A stretch of DNA of 64,000 bases from Vibrio kanaloae (GCF_024347535.1 NZ_AP025497.1:310001-374000), one strand, 5' to 3'; positions 50,664 to 61,478 are shown, counted from the first letter of the stretch. Notes: generated from the sequence alone by a model not told the origin. Numbers and translations: made by a program.

Positions 50664-50696
50664 AAAGGATACTGTTATAATATAACAATATCCTTT
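50664..50696 (-). promoter_or_regulatory. Zur box (33-bp near-perfect palindrome)
   Basis: The core TGTTATAATATAACA (50673-50687) is identical to the gammaproteobacterial Zur consensus TGTTATA-N-TATAACA. The symmetry extends to AAAGGATA/TATCCTTT on both sides, with one mismatched pair in 16. It lies 27 bases before DUF2607-zrgA, as expected for zinc repression. Confidence 0.9.
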
Positions 50697-50728
50697 GGTC
50701 AGGTCTCGAAAAAGACGCGAATATCTGA

Positions 50729-51280
50729 TTAAAGACTCGCTTTAATCAACTCAATGACTTGAGTGACTTCTGATTCGTTTAATGCCCCTTCTTTTACAAA
50801 CAAGATTTTACCTTGCTTGTCTTGAACGATAATCGCTGAGCTTTCTTCTTTCAGAGCCCATGAAGACGCGACTGCGCCGTCTTCATCTAACACCATAGAA
50901 GACCATGGAAACTCTTCTTTGCTGCTTTCGGCAGACGATTTAACAAAAGACCCAGTCCCCCAAATCGCATCATCTTGATTGATAATGGTCGTGGTTTGGT
51001 AGCTGTCTTCTGAGAACTTCGATGCGGTAATAGCTGCCATTAATGGGGCGTTGAGCTCTTTAGAGCTGCTGCGGCCAGCAATAGCTTGAACGACGCGAAC
51101 TTTACCTAGGAGATTGCTGGTTGCCCAAGCTTGATAGGCGGTATTGCCGTCGTTTATAACAATTTCACCATAGTTGCTAACATCGACAGCTGGTAGAGTT
51201 TCACCTACAGATAGATTGTGAGCATTGGCGAAGAGTGGAGAGGCTGCGGCTAAAAAAGCCAGTAGAATTTTGTTTTTCAT
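50729..51280 (-). CDS. ytfJ: YtfJ family periplasmic protein
   Basis: 183 residues from the ATG at 51280 (MKNKILLAFLAAASPLFANA, cleavable signal). The thioredoxin-like body has VSNYGEIVINDGNTAYQAW, GKVRVVQAIAGRSSSKELN and EFPWSSMVLDEDGAVASSW. The redox CxxC is absent, as in YtfJ relatives. The function is unknown. An in-frame ATG at 51310 is rejected because it spoils the signal peptide. Divergent from ytfK, as in E. coli. Confidence 0.87.
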   Translation of the reverse strand: MKNKILLAFLAAASPLFANAHNLSVGETLPAVDVSNYGEIVINDGNTAYQAWATSNLLGKVRVVQAIAGRSSSKELNAPLMAAITASKFSEDSYQTTTIINQDDAIWGTGSFVKSSAESSKEEFPWSSMVLDEDGAVASSWALKEESSAIIVQDKQGKILFVKEGALNESEVTQVIELIKASL

Positions 51281-51531
51281 TATATTTTTGTTCCGCTTAT
51301 TGGTTTGCATTGGAAGTATAATATGAAATTTGAAAAATGCCTCTTTAACTTTTTATCCTACGGCATTGAAATAAGTTGCACACTTGTTGCCAAAAGGTAT
51401 AATGCATTGATAGCAAGTTAAATAATAGATTATCTTGCTGTTTGCTAACGGATTTAGCGATTAAATGTGCTTTGAACTAGGATATGTTCAGGTGCCTGAC
51501 TGTAGTACTCAAATGGAATTGAGGTTGTATT

Positions 51532-51732
51532 ATGTTAAGAGAATTTTCGACTTATCGCCCACATCAGGTGGCGCGTTTCGTTAAAGTCCTGTTCAAAGGC
51601 CAGTTTGCCATCGAAGGTATCGGAGAGTTTCGCTTCGACCAAGGCAAGGTGCTTCTTCCTGAAGTGTCAGACAAGCAAAAGCTCACCATTTTTAAAGAAG
51701 TTAACGGCACGATTGCTGCTCTGCCGGTATAA
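51532..51732 (+). CDS. ytfK: YtfK family protein (DUF1107)
   Basis: 66 residues: LREFSTYRPHQVARFVKVLF ... GIGEFRFDQGKVLLPEVSDKQKL, closely parallel to E. coli YtfK. In E. coli YtfK binds SpoT and shifts it toward (p)ppGpp synthesis under phosphate or fatty acid starvation. The same role here is inferred from homology. GGAATTGAGG upstream. Confidence 0.87.
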   Translation: MLREFSTYRPHQVARFVKVLFKGQFAIEGIGEFRFDQGKVLLPEVSDKQKLTIFKEVNGTIAALPV

Positions 51733-51768
51733 CCGACCTTTATTTATTGAGCTTCAAATAGACCAACA

Positions 51769-51804
51769 ACAAAAAAGGGTTTCCGAATGGAAGCCCTTTT
51801 TTAA
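51769..51804. terminator. Bidirectional terminator between ytfK and msrA
   Basis: Stem AAAGGGTTTCC/GGAAGCCCTTT with one G-U pair, loop GAAT, A run before and T run after; serves the two convergent genes. Confidence 0.88.
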
Positions 51805-51839
51805 TGAGTATCGTTTTCGTTTATTACCCGAACTGAAAG

Positions 51840-52469
51840 TTATTGTGGAGGAAAGCAAACCCCTGTTCCGCCCAACCCACAATAGCCATTAGGGTTTTTG
51901 GCTAGGTATTGCTGGTGGTAGGTTTCTGCAAAAAAATATTTTCCTGCCGGTAGAACTTCCGTTGTGATCTCGTTGCCTAAAGATTCAGTCATTGCTCTTT
52001 GATATTCTTGCTTAGAGTGCTCAGCAATAGTTTGTTGTTCTTCGCTGAAGGTGTAGATTGCGGAGCGGTATTGAGTCCCCAAGTCGTTGCCTTGGCGCAT
52101 GCCTTGAGTTGGGTCATGACGCTCCCAAAAGGTCTTTAGTATTTGAGCTAAAGAGGTTTGTTTGCTGTCAAAAATCACACGAACCACTTCGGTATGGCCA
52201 GTTTGCCCTGAGCATACTTGTTCATAGGTTGGATTGACTGTGTATCCACCTGAGTAACCAACTGAGGTAGAGACAACCCCTTGCAATTGCCAAAACAAAC
52301 GCTCAGCTCCCCAGAAGCATCCCATACCAAGCAGGACTTCTTGTTGAGAACCAGTAGGGGAATCTAGCAAGTCGGTCTGATTGACGAAATGGCGCTCAGT
52401 GATTCGGATTGGGTCAGCATTTCCCGGTAATGCGGTTGCTGCGGAAACCAGAGGTTGTGTGTTTAGCAT
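51840..52469 (-). CDS. msrA: Peptide methionine sulfoxide reductase MsrA
   Basis: 209 residues. The catalytic GCFWGAE (Cys51) and GYSGG are present, and a C-terminal Cys pair region ([16 protein letters not shown]) provides the resolving cysteines. It reduces methionine S-sulfoxide in oxidised proteins. Divergent from tamA, as in E. coli. Confidence 0.97.
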   Translation of the reverse strand: MLNTQPLVSAATALPGNADPIRITERHFVNQTDLLDSPTGSQQEVLLGMGCFWGAERLFWQLQGVVSTSVGYSGGYTVNPTYEQVCSGQTGHTEVVRVIFDSKQTSLAQILKTFWERHDPTQGMRQGNDLGTQYRSAIYTFSEEQQTIAEHSKQEYQRAMTESLGNEITTEVLPAGKYFFAETYHQQYLAKNPNGYCGLGGTGVCFPPQ

Positions 52470-52665
52470 GTTATATTCCTTCTTGCATACGTTTACCGCG
52501 TTGGTTTTTATGAACGGTAGGCTGATATTAACGGTTGGTTAATATTGACTAAGTCTTCAAATTAGACCGTGTTATGACTGGATTTATTACAGACTCAGTG
52601 CCCTTTTAACGGTATGATTTATTTTCACTCATTTACGTACTGATAACTTCTTCAACCAATTAAAC

Positions 52666-54378
52666 ATGATAAGAATAACTTTACCAGTTCTGATTGGCAC
52701 TCTACTGTCCTCGACACTCGCTTACGCTGATGTATCCCTTAGAATTGAAGGGGTTAAAGGTGCGCTTGAAGACAATGTGGATGCTTATTTAAGTGCCATT
52801 CCCGAAGATGAGTATTCAGTTTCGCTTAGGTTCCAATCACGCTTGGAATCCATGATTCAAGAAGCGCTTAATGCTTTGGGCTATTACCAACCTAGTATTA
52901 CATTCTCTCGAGCTGAAGATGATTCTGAGCTTATTGTGTCTGTTGAACCGGGCGAGCCTGTTCTAATTTATACATCTGATATCGTGCTCAGCGGAGAAGC
53001 AAAAGATGATCCCGACTTTTTGGCTTTAGTGGCAAAAAGTAACTTGTCTAAAGGCTCGGTTCTCAATCATGGTAATTACGATTCGTTAAAGTCTTCAGTG
53101 CGTAACCTTGGCTTGGCGAAAGGTTACTTTGATGGAACTTATGAAGTGAGTAAACTCGAAGTCGCCCCGGAACTTAATCGTGCATATGTTCGATTGCATT
53201 ACAACAGTGGTATTCGCTACCACTTTGGTGAAACGAAGGTGACTGGTAGCCAGATCGAGGAAGATAAAGTTCAATCTCTTAAGCCTTTTAAAGATGGAGA
53301 TGCTTACTCGATTACTAAAGTCGGCGAGTATAACCAAAACCTGTCCAATACGGATTGGTTCTCTTCTGTGTTTGTTGAACCTGATTTAAGTCAATTGGGC
53401 GAAGGCCGTGAAATTCCGATGAAGGTGAGCCTTGCTCCACAATCGCGTAACCAAATCGAAACGGGTATCGGTGTATCAACCGACCTTGGTGTAAAAGGCA
53501 CTCTCAAATGGAAGAAACCGTGGGTTAACGCCAGTGGTCACAGTTTCAATAGTAGTCTGTCAATTTCTAAGCCTGAGCAGACTATAACCGCGACTTATAA
53601 AATCCCGCTAGATGATGTTCTTAATGATTATTATCAAGTTAAGTACGGAATGAAGAATTTAGATAACCGTGACACTAAGAGTTTGGAGTCAAACTTAGCG
53701 TTAGAAAGATATTGGCGTCTTGATAATGGCTGGCAGCGCACTGTGTTTATTCGATATTTGCTCGAAAACTATGAGCAAGGTCTGCAAGATGACTTAGCGC
53801 AATTCGTGTTGCCGGGCATCTCTTTCTCAAGAACTCGAACTCGTGGTGGCTCGATGCCAATGTGGGGCGATAAACAAACCATCATGGTTGAAGCTGCAGA
53901 TGACACCTTGTTGTCTGAAACTCGAGTGGTGCGTTTTCAGGGACAAACGGCATGGATTCGCAGCATTGGTGACAATCACCGAGGCTTAACTCAGCTTCAA
54001 TTCGGCGGTAACTTTGCCGATGAATTTGATAAGTTGTCTCCCTCACTAAGGTTCTTTGCCGGTGGTGACAATAGTATTCGTGGTTATGGTTATGAATCTA
54101 TCTCTCCTCGTGATGAAAGTGGCGCACTAACGGGGGCAAAATACATTGCCACCAGCTCATTTGAATACCAATACAGATTGGTTGGTAATTGGTGGGGAGC
54201 AGCCTTCTACGATATTGGTGATGCATTCAATGATAAACCTGAATGGAAACATGGTACTGGTGTGGGTGTTCGCTGGGCGTCGCCTGTTGGTCCTGTGAGT
54301 TTAGATTTTGCTTGGGGACTAGATGCGAAGAAAGGCGATGAGTTCCAACTGCACTTTAGTTTAGGGCCAGAATTATGA
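52666..54378 (+). CDS. tamA: TamA, Omp85-family subunit of the translocation and assembly module
   Basis: 570 residues. Signal peptide (cleavage after LAYA), three POTRA domains (about 25-260; FHFGETKVTGSQIEEDKV-type pattern) and a 16-stranded Omp85 barrel with the lid-lock RGYGYESISPRD. It acts at the outer membrane with TamB in autotransporter insertion and phospholipid traffic. No clear Shine-Dalgarno is seen before the ATG. Confidence 0.95.
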   Translation: MIRITLPVLIGTLLSSTLAYADVSLRIEGVKGALEDNVDAYLSAIPEDEYSVSLRFQSRLESMIQEALNALGYYQPSITFSRAEDDSELIVSVEPGEPVLIYTSDIVLSGEAKDDPDFLALVAKSNLSKGSVLNHGNYDSLKSSVRNLGLAKGYFDGTYEVSKLEVAPELNRAYVRLHYNSGIRYHFGETKVTGSQIEEDKVQSLKPFKDGDAYSITKVGEYNQNLSNTDWFSSVFVEPDLSQLGEGREIPMKVSLAPQSRNQIETGIGVSTDLGVKGTLKWKKPWVNASGHSFNSSLSISKPEQTITATYKIPLDDVLNDYYQVKYGMKNLDNRDTKSLESNLALERYWRLDNGWQRTVFIRYLLENYEQGLQDDLAQFVLPGISFSRTRTRGGSMPMWGDKQTIMVEAADDTLLSETRVVRFQGQTAWIRSIGDNHRGLTQLQFGGNFADEFDKLSPSLRFFAGGDNSIRGYGYESISPRDESGALTGAKYIATSSFEYQYRLVGNWWGAAFYDIGDAFNDKPEWKHGTGVGVRWASPVGPVSLDFAWGLDAKKGDEFQLHFSLGPEL

Positions 54379-57300
54379 TCAAAGTTATGGGCAAATGCAT
54401 TAAGTGGACGTCGATTTCTTTGACGTCTATTTTGCTGTTGTTGATAGCCCTACTCGGTTTTGTTTTGTTCACCAATCCAGGGCTGAACACAGTGTTGTGG
54501 GGCGCTGAAAAAGCATTGCCACAACTTGAAGTGGAAAGCACCAAAGGAGCACTGTTCCCAAGTTTTACGCTTAATAATGTGAAGTTTAAAGATGATAGCC
54601 TTCATATTGATACCAAAGTTAGAAAACTGGTATTGGCTATTAATCCTCGCTGTGTACTCGACCCTAAGTTGTGTGTCGACCGTTTAACGATTCAAGGTTT
54701 AGACTTCGCATTTACTGAATTACCTCCTGCCTCTACAGAAGAAACAGAACCGGCTCCGCCAGTGACATCGGTGAAAACACCTTTACCTATAGTGATCAAT
54801 CGCGTCGCTTTGTCTGATATTAAACTGAATATCTTGGGTCATGAAATCGAATGGAGCTTGTTCTCAACAGCTCTAAGCATGCAGGGTGAAAAGCTGACGG
54901 TATCGCCAACCTTATTCAATGATCTGAAAGTTCAACTTGCTGAATCGGAGGAAGAAACGCAAGCAGAAGCGGTCGAGCCAGGATCAACCGCTAAAACAGC
55001 GATCGAGCTGCCTGAAGTCTGGATTCCTTTACAGGTTGTGCTGGAGCGTTTTGACCTAAACCGTTTTACTTTAGAGCAAGAAACTCCAATTATCGTCAAC
55101 CACCTTGGCCTCGAAGCTAAGGCAGGCAAACATACGGTCGATGTTTCAACTTTAGAACTCGATATGCCACAAGCAAGCGCTAATCTTGCAGCAAAGGTTG
55201 AGCTGAAAGAAGGTTACCCGTTAGATCTTTCTTTGGAGGCGTTGGTTAAAGAAACCGATCTAGCAGGCCAGAAATTATCACTGAAAGCACAAGGGAGTGT
55301 GGCCAAGCTAAACCTAGATTCCCAGTTTTCTGAATTGATTGAGGCAAAGTTGTCTGGGGATATTCAACCCTTAGAGCCGACTCTGCCATTTGATCTTCTT
55401 TTAGAGGGCGGGCAAGCGCAGTGGCCCCTTACCGGAAAAAGCGATTACCAAGCGACAATTGAGCAATTCAAAGCCGATGGTTCACTAGATGGTTTCAATG
55501 TTCTACTTAAAGGTGAAGCCGATGGTAAGGAGATTCCTGAGTTAGCCATCGATCTACAGGGCAAAGGCACGACGGAACAGATTGAGCTCGAGCGTCTTAA
55601 GCTGAACACGTTAGGCGGTGAACTTAAAGGTGTCGTTAAAGCGAACTGGAAAAATCTCGTTAACTGGCAAGCTGATGTAACACTCAAAGATGTTCAACCG
55701 GGTCTGCAGTGGCCTGAAGCCGAGGGCAACATTAGCGGAAGCATCGTCACCTCGGGTGAGTTGACGGAAGCGGGCGGCTGGGCGATTGAACTGCCTAAAT
55801 TGGATATTGAAGGGATCTTGCGAGAGTATCCTCTGGATATCGAAGGCCAGTTGTCGGCGTCGGATCGCAGTGCGAGCGGTGAACCTAAACTGAAGACCAG
55901 TGGTTTGAGTTTGGCTCACGGTGTTAACTCAATTAAGGCTTTGGGTCAGCTTGATCAGCAATGGGACATGGGCGTTGAAATTTACGTCCCTGATCTTCTA
56001 AAAAGTATCCCCGAGTTGAAAGGTCGAGCGATCGGTAACATCCAACTGAGCGGCCCAACGAAAGAACCGAAGGTCGATCTTGCTGTAAATGTCGATAAGG
56101 TTGATTGGAATAGCGAGGCAACACTTGAGTCATTGTCGCTCAATGGCTCTGTGGTTCCCCTACCATTACCTGAAGCTCAAGCTGATCTTGTATTAACAGC
56201 CAAGAACTTAACCTATCAAGAGCAAAGCGTTGAAAGCATCGACTTAACGGTGAGTGGCGGTGAGAAGAAGCATACGGTAACACTTGATGTGATATCTGAC
56301 ATCGTGTCGACAAGCTTAGCGATTTCTGGTGAATTGATTCAAAAGCCTTCTATTATTTGGGATGGATCGCTAGACAGAGTCAAAATCAGCACTCAGCAAG
56401 GGCCCTGGGTGTTAGATCAACCTGTCGCAATTAAGGCGAATGTTGATAAGCAGTTTACCGATGTTCAAGCACACTGTTGGAATCAATCGGGTTCGAGTGT
56501 GTGTCTGGATGAAGACGTTCGTGTTGGAAAATCGGGTGAGGCGAAATTGGCGATCAACCAATTCAACTTCGAACAGATTAAAGCTTTTGTGCCTAAAGAG
56601 ACGCAACTACAGGGCTTAGTGAATGCGACCGCTCATGCTAAATGGTCGGAGCAAGGTGAGCCTGAGGTGATGGTCAGTGTCGATATGCCGAAAGGTCAGG
56701 TTGTGCAACAAGTCGGAGAGCCCATCACACTAGGTTGGGAAAGCGTTGCATTGAATGCTCAACTGAAAGACAACAAACTGGATGCCTACTTTAAGTTGGA
56801 TGTTTCCGACAATGGTGACCTGTCTGGCACGGTGTCGTTGCCGAATATTCTTGCCGAAGACAAAATGGTCGATGCTGCAATTAAGCTGACCACGTTCCAT
56901 CTTGATTTCTTACAACCAATTCTCGGTGAATACAGCTTATTGAAGGCCGACCTTGAGAGTGATTTAAAAGTAAAAGGCTCTTTGATGCATCCTCAAGTCT
57001 TTGGTCAGTTCTCTGTTGATGGTATTCAAGTTAAAGGTGATGTAACGCCTATTGATGTTCAAGATGGCCGTATCGACCTCGACTTTGATGGTTATAGTGC
57101 AAAACTGGATGCAAATGTTGAAACGCCTGATGGTCATCTTGATATAGAGGGGAATGGGGATTGGCAAGATCTTAAAGCATGGCACTCTAACGTTAGAGTC
57201 TTCGCTGATGAGTTGATGGTCGATATTCCACCGATGGTTAAGGTTAAGGTTGTGCCTGATATGACCATTGATGTCACCCCAGAATTGGCAAAAATCACTG

Positions 57301-58133
57301 GTGATATTGCATTACCATGGGGACGCATTGTTGTCGAAGACTTACCACCGTCTGCCGTTGGCGTCTCTTCTGATCAAGTTATCTTGAATAAAGACCTTGA
57401 GCCGGAAAGCGAAGACACGATCCCATTTGATGTGATGACCAATATTAATATCTCTATCGGTGATGACTTTAAACTTTCTGCGTTCGGCCTAGAAGGCGGT
57501 TTAGTCGGTAAGCTTAATGTCGCTCAAAAAGACCAAGGGCCGTTTATCACAGGTGAAGTAAACATTGTGGGTGGTACTTACCGATCATTCGGACAAGACC
57601 TGTTGATCAAAGAGGGTAAAATTTTGATGAATGGACCGCCAGATCAACCATATGTAGCGATAAATGCAATACGTAATCCGGATAATACTCAGGATGACGT
57701 GATCGCAGGGATTCGAGTGACGGGCCCAGCGGCAGAGCCAGCCATCGAGATTTATTCTGATCCTGCCATGCCGCAAGCCAACGCGCTGTCTTATATTTTG
57801 CGTGGTCAAGATATAGATGGAGAGTCGAATGGTTCGATGACGACTACCTTAATTGGCTTGAGTTTGGCGAAAAGCGGTAAGGTTGTTGGCGAAATCGGTG
57901 AGGCATTTGGTGTACAAGATTTACAACTGGACACTGCCGGTTCAGGTGATGACTCTCAAGTAACAGTCAGTGGCTACATTCTGCCTGGCTTGCAGGTGAA
58001 GTATGGTGTCGGTATTTTTAACTCTTTAGGTGAGTTTACCGTTCGTTACCGATTAATGCAGGACCTTTATGTTGAAGCGGTATCTGGCCTAGACAGTGCC
58101 GTTGACCTGTTATATCAGTTTGAATTCGAGTAG
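54375..58133 (+). CDS. tamB: TamB, AsmA-like inner-membrane partner of TamA
   Basis: 1252 residues. One N-terminal membrane helix (about 11-33), a very long beta-taco repeat region rich in alternating hydrophobic residues, and the C-terminal DUF490 domain (FGLEGGLVGKLNVAQKDQGP ... RDPDNTQDDVIAGIRVTGPA-like). It bridges the periplasm, probably conducting phospholipids to the outer membrane. Its ATG overlaps the tamA stop (ATGA). Confidence 0.95.
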   Translation: MIKVMGKCIKWTSISLTSILLLLIALLGFVLFTNPGLNTVLWGAEKALPQLEVESTKGALFPSFTLNNVKFKDDSLHIDTKVRKLVLAINPRCVLDPKLCVDRLTIQGLDFAFTELPPASTEETEPAPPVTSVKTPLPIVINRVALSDIKLNILGHEIEWSLFSTALSMQGEKLTVSPTLFNDLKVQLAESEEETQAEAVEPGSTAKTAIELPEVWIPLQVVLERFDLNRFTLEQETPIIVNHLGLEAKAGKHTVDVSTLELDMPQASANLAAKVELKEGYPLDLSLEALVKETDLAGQKLSLKAQGSVAKLNLDSQFSELIEAKLSGDIQPLEPTLPFDLLLEGGQAQWPLTGKSDYQATIEQFKADGSLDGFNVLLKGEADGKEIPELAIDLQGKGTTEQIELERLKLNTLGGELKGVVKANWKNLVNWQADVTLKDVQPGLQWPEAEGNISGSIVTSGELTEAGGWAIELPKLDIEGILREYPLDIEGQLSASDRSASGEPKLKTSGLSLAHGVNSIKALGQLDQQWDMGVEIYVPDLLKSIPELKGRAIGNIQLSGPTKEPKVDLAVNVDKVDWNSEATLESLSLNGSVVPLPLPEAQADLVLTAKNLTYQEQSVESIDLTVSGGEKKHTVTLDVISDIVSTSLAISGELIQKPSIIWDGSLDRVKISTQQGPWVLDQPVAIKANVDKQFTDVQAHCWNQSGSSVCLDEDVRVGKSGEAKLAINQFNFEQIKAFVPKETQLQGLVNATAHAKWSEQGEPEVMVSVDMPKGQVVQQVGEPITLGWESVALNAQLKDNKLDAYFKLDVSDNGDLSGTVSLPNILAEDKMVDAAIKLTTFHLDFLQPILGEYSLLKADLESDLKVKGSLMHPQVFGQFSVDGIQVKGDVTPIDVQDGRIDLDFDGYSAKLDANVETPDGHLDIEGNGDWQDLKAWHSNVRVFADELMVDIPPMVKVKVVPDMTIDVTPELAKITGDIALPWGRIVVEDLPPSAVGVSSDQVILNKDLEPESEDTIPFDVMTNINISIGDDFKLSAFGLEGGLVGKLNVAQKDQGPFITGEVNIVGGTYRSFGQDLLIKEGKILMNGPPDQPYVAINAIRNPDNTQDDVIAGIRVTGPAAEPAIEIYSDPAMPQANALSYILRGQDIDGESNGSMTTTLIGLSLAKSGKVVGEIGEAFGVQDLQLDTAGSGDDSQVTVSGYILPGLQVKYGVGIFNSLGEFTVRYRLMQDLYVEAVSGLDSAVDLLYQFEFE

Positions 58134-58184
58134 CGGCTTTGTGAGTTCGTCGATGTGCAAATGTGAATAGGCTATGGAGTGTAT

Positions 58185-58541
58185 ATGCGACATCTTGTTT
58201 TTGTATATGGCACTTTGAGACAAGGCCAGTCCAATCACCACTATGTGCAGGGTTGCGAGTTGTTGGGGCGCTTTGATACTCCTAAGGAATTTGCTCTGTT
58301 CGATTTAGGTGCGTATCCAGCTCTAACTTGTGGAAGTAAAAGTGTTGCTGGCGAAGTCTATGTCATTAACGATGAAGTTCTAGCCTCGCTTGACCAGCTA
58401 GAAGATGTTCCTGTTGAGTATCGTCGCGAGCAAATAGAGACTATATTTGGATTAGCGTGGGTATATTTGTATCAACTTGAGCTAACAGCTAATAAAGAAA
58501 TACTTTCGGGTGACTGGTGTAATACCAATCGTAGTAAATAA
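58185..58541 (+). CDS. ytfP: YtfP, gamma-glutamylcyclotransferase-like protein
   Basis: 118 residues from the ATG at 58185 with GGAG 5 bases upstream; a GTG at 58179 is rejected. The GGCT fold signature VFVYGTLRQGQSNH and the acidic LDQLEDVPVEYRRE segment (catalytic Glu) are present. Homologues act on gamma-glutamyl compounds, but E. coli YtfP has no proven substrate. Third gene after tamA-tamB. Confidence 0.9.
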   Translation: MRHLVFVYGTLRQGQSNHHYVQGCELLGRFDTPKEFALFDLGAYPALTCGSKSVAGEVYVINDEVLASLDQLEDVPVEYRREQIETIFGLAWVYLYQLELTANKEILSGDWCNTNRSK

Positions 58542-58734
58542 CTGTTCACCCTAGCTTGTTAAAAATCTCGATAACGTCGTTAGACTTTTTGATTGTAGAA
58601 TAACTACTTATCGAAACTATTTATTGAAAAGAGCAGCCTTGTTCTCAATCTTTTTTCTTGCGCTATTTTTGATCACTTACTTACTGTGATTGGTATAAGT
58701 GGAACAACCCGTAGTCGCTCTATATTCTAAATAT

Positions 58735-58770
58735 CCAACAAAAAGCCAGCATTCACATGCTGGCTTTTTT
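58735..58770. terminator. Bidirectional terminator between ytfP and fbp
   Basis: 12-bp stem AAAAGCCAGCAT/ATGCTGGCTTTT, loop TCAC, with A and T runs on the two flanks. Confidence 0.9.
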
Positions 58771-58802
58771 AATGACGTTATTTTGAGAAGTAAACGAGAG
58801 GT

Positions 58803-59813
58803 TTAGTCTCGGTTAAGCTCAAGAAACTCTTCTACTTTTCTCACCATGTTCTTTGAACCTACAAAGAATGGTACACGTTGGTGTAATTCTGTTGGCTTGA
58901 TGTCCATGATGCGCTGTGCACCATCAGAAGCGATACCGCCAGCTTGCTCCATAATGAAGGCAATAGGGTTACACTCATAAAGTAGGCGTAGCTTACCTTG
59001 AGGGTGGCTTTCTGTGCTTGGGTATAAGTATATACCGCCTTTAAGTAGGTTACGGTGGAAATCAGAAACCAAAGAGCCGATGTAACGTGACGTGTATGGA
59101 CGGTTATCACTAGGCTCACTTTCTTGACAGTATTTGATGTATTTTTTCACACCTGTAGGGAAGCGGATGTAGTTTCCTTCGTTGATAGAGTAGATCTTAC
59201 CTTCGTCTGGAATCATCATATTTTCATGAGATAGACAGAATGTACCCAGTGATGGGTCATAGGTAAAACCATTTACACCTGCCCCTGTTGTATACACCAA
59301 CATGGTTGAAGAGCCGTAAATCACGTAACCAGCGGCTACTTGTTTGTGGCCAGGTTGTAGAAAATCTTCCTGTGTTGGTGGGGTACCAATCGGTGATACT
59401 CGACGGTAGATAGAGAAAATTGTACCAACCGAGACATTCACATCGATGTTTGAAGAGCCATCGAGTGGATCCATCAAAACAACGTATTTTGCGTTTTTAT
59501 TGAGCTCTTTATTGAAGGCTACCGCTTCGTCTTCTTCTTCACTTGCTACACCACAAACTTGGTCACGAGCTTCAAGAGCCGCTTTAAATTTATCGTTCGC
59601 GTAAAGGTCTAGCTTCTGTTGCTCTTCACCTTGAACGTTGTCTGTACCAACAGCGCCAGTAATGTCGACAAGACCTGCTTTGTTGATTTCTCGGTTAACA
59701 ATTTTTGCAGCAAGGCGAATTGATGACAAAAGGGATGATAGATCACCACTTGCATGGGGGAAGTCACTTTGTTTTTCAACAATGAACTCACCAAGGGTGC
59801 GCATCTCAGACAT
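58803..59813 (-). CDS. fbp: Fructose-1,6-bisphosphatase class 1
   Basis: 336 residues. The metal and phosphate site [22 protein letters not shown] and the C-terminal [14 protein letters not shown] match class 1 enzymes. It hydrolyses fructose 1,6-bisphosphate in gluconeogenesis. Starts [21 protein letters not shown], two residues longer than in E. coli. Divergent from mpl, the E. coli arrangement. Confidence 0.97.
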   Translation of the reverse strand: MSEMRTLGEFIVEKQSDFPHASGDLSSLLSSIRLAAKIVNREINKAGLVDITGAVGTDNVQGEEQQKLDLYANDKFKAALEARDQVCGVASEEEDEAVAFNKELNKNAKYVVLMDPLDGSSNIDVNVSVGTIFSIYRRVSPIGTPPTQEDFLQPGHKQVAAGYVIYGSSTMLVYTTGAGVNGFTYDPSLGTFCLSHENMMIPDEGKIYSINEGNYIRFPTGVKKYIKYCQESEPSDNRPYTSRYIGSLVSDFHRNLLKGGIYLYPSTESHPQGKLRLLYECNPIAFIMEQAGGIASDGAQRIMDIKPTELHQRVPFFVGSKNMVRKVEEFLELNRD

Positions 59814-60082
59814 GTTATTTCCTTAAACTTCTCTGAATATTAGGGGGGATTTGAGCACTGTAGAACTTGCCTCTTGTGTGGGCTTTATTCATCTAGACAC
59901 TTACCTAAATTCTACGGCTTAGATCTTTTTAATGGTAATGAACTAAGCGACACAGATCTCACTTACTATGTCGACTTCATTTGTTTTGCATTGCTACTCG
60001 CTTTTAATTGCCACTTCATGATAATGAGTGCAGTAGTTTGATTTAGACATGGTTCATTTAGCCAAGCGTTTGGAAGCAATTT

Positions 60083-61441
60083 ATGCATATTCATATCTTA
60101 GGAGTTTGTGGCACCTTCATGGGTGGTGCTGCAGTACTAGCTCGTCAATTAGGGCACAAGGTTACAGGTAGTGACGCGAATGTTTACCCTCCAATGAGTA
60201 CTTTGTTGGAATCTCAAGGGATTGAAATTATTGAAGGGTTCGATCCTAGCCAGTTAGAGCCAAGGCCGGATCTCGTGGTGATCGGCAATGCAATGAGCCG
60301 TGGTAATCCGTGCGTTGAGTATGTCTTGAATAACAACCTTAGATACACATCAGGCCCACAGTGGTTGCAAGAGTTCTTACTGCATGACCGTTGGGTTCTG
60401 GCGGTATCAGGCACGCATGGCAAGACCACAACATCCAGCATGCTGGCTTGGATCTTGGAAGACTGTGGCTATGCGCCGGGCTTTTTAGTTGGCGGTGTGT
60501 TGGGTAACTTTGGTATCTCTGCTCGTCTTGGTGAAAGTATGTTCTTCGTGGTGGAAGCCGACGAATATGACAGTGCTTTTTTCGATAAACGATCTAAGTT
60601 CGTTCATTATCACCCAAGAACTTTAGTCATGAATAACTTAGAGTTCGATCATGCCGATATCTTCGATGATCTTGAAGCGATCAAGCGTCAGTTTCATCAT
60701 TTAGTGCGTACAGTGCCAAGCAACGGCCGCATTTTTTCACCGAAGCAAGACATCGCGATCCAAGATGTTCTAGCTCGCGGTTGCTGGAGTGAGACGGAAT
60801 CGAGTGGTGAACTCGGTGATTGGGATACCAAGAAGCGGGTTAAAGACGGCTCTAAATTTGAGGTGTACTTCCAAGGCGAATGTATTGGAACCGTCGACTG
60901 GGATTTGGTTGGTGATCATAACGTAAGTAATGCCTTGATGGCGATTGCGGCGGCAAGACATGTGGGTGTGACACCTGACCTTGCTTGTGAATCGCTAGCT
61001 ACCTTTATTAATACTAAGCGTCGTTTGGAGTTTAAAGGCGAGGTCGCAGGTGTCTCTATTTATGATGATTTTGCTCATCATCCAACGGCAATTGAACTTA
61101 CGCTCGGTGGTTTACGTAATAAGGTCGACACGAAAAAAATCATTGCCGTTCTAGAGCCTCGCTCTGCCACCATGAAGCGTGGTGTGCACAAAGAAACCTT
61201 GGCTGATTCGCTCAAACAGGCGGATTCTACCTACTTATTCCAACCGGATAACATTGATTGGTCAGTACAAGATGTTGCCGATGCGTGCCATCAACCCGCC
61301 CATGTAAGTGATGACATGGATGCATTCGTTGCTAGAATTGTCTCAGAGGCACAAGTGGGTGACCAAATCTTGGTAATGAGTAACGGTGGCTTTGGTGGTA
61401 TTCATCAAAAGCTGTTGGATGGATTGGCACTCAAAGCTTAA
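60083..61441 (+). CDS. mpl: Mpl, UDP-N-acetylmuramate:tripeptide ligase
   Basis: 452 residues of the Mur ligase family: N-terminal UDP-binding HILGVCGTFMGG, P-loop GTHGKTTTSSM (110-120), and the central EADEYDSAFFDKRSKF. It rejoins recycled L-Ala-D-Glu-mDAP tripeptide to UDP-MurNAc in peptidoglycan recycling. 37 bases before ubiX. Confidence 0.96.
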   Translation: MHIHILGVCGTFMGGAAVLARQLGHKVTGSDANVYPPMSTLLESQGIEIIEGFDPSQLEPRPDLVVIGNAMSRGNPCVEYVLNNNLRYTSGPQWLQEFLLHDRWVLAVSGTHGKTTTSSMLAWILEDCGYAPGFLVGGVLGNFGISARLGESMFFVVEADEYDSAFFDKRSKFVHYHPRTLVMNNLEFDHADIFDDLEAIKRQFHHLVRTVPSNGRIFSPKQDIAIQDVLARGCWSETESSGELGDWDTKKRVKDGSKFEVYFQGECIGTVDWDLVGDHNVSNALMAIAAARHVGVTPDLACESLATFINTKRRLEFKGEVAGVSIYDDFAHHPTAIELTLGGLRNKVDTKKIIAVLEPRSATMKRGVHKETLADSLKQADSTYLFQPDNIDWSVQDVADACHQPAHVSDDMDAFVARIVSEAQVGDQILVMSNGGFGGIHQKLLDGLALKA

Positions 61442-61478
61442 CTGATTCACGGCTTTATAATTTGAAGTAATTGAGAAC

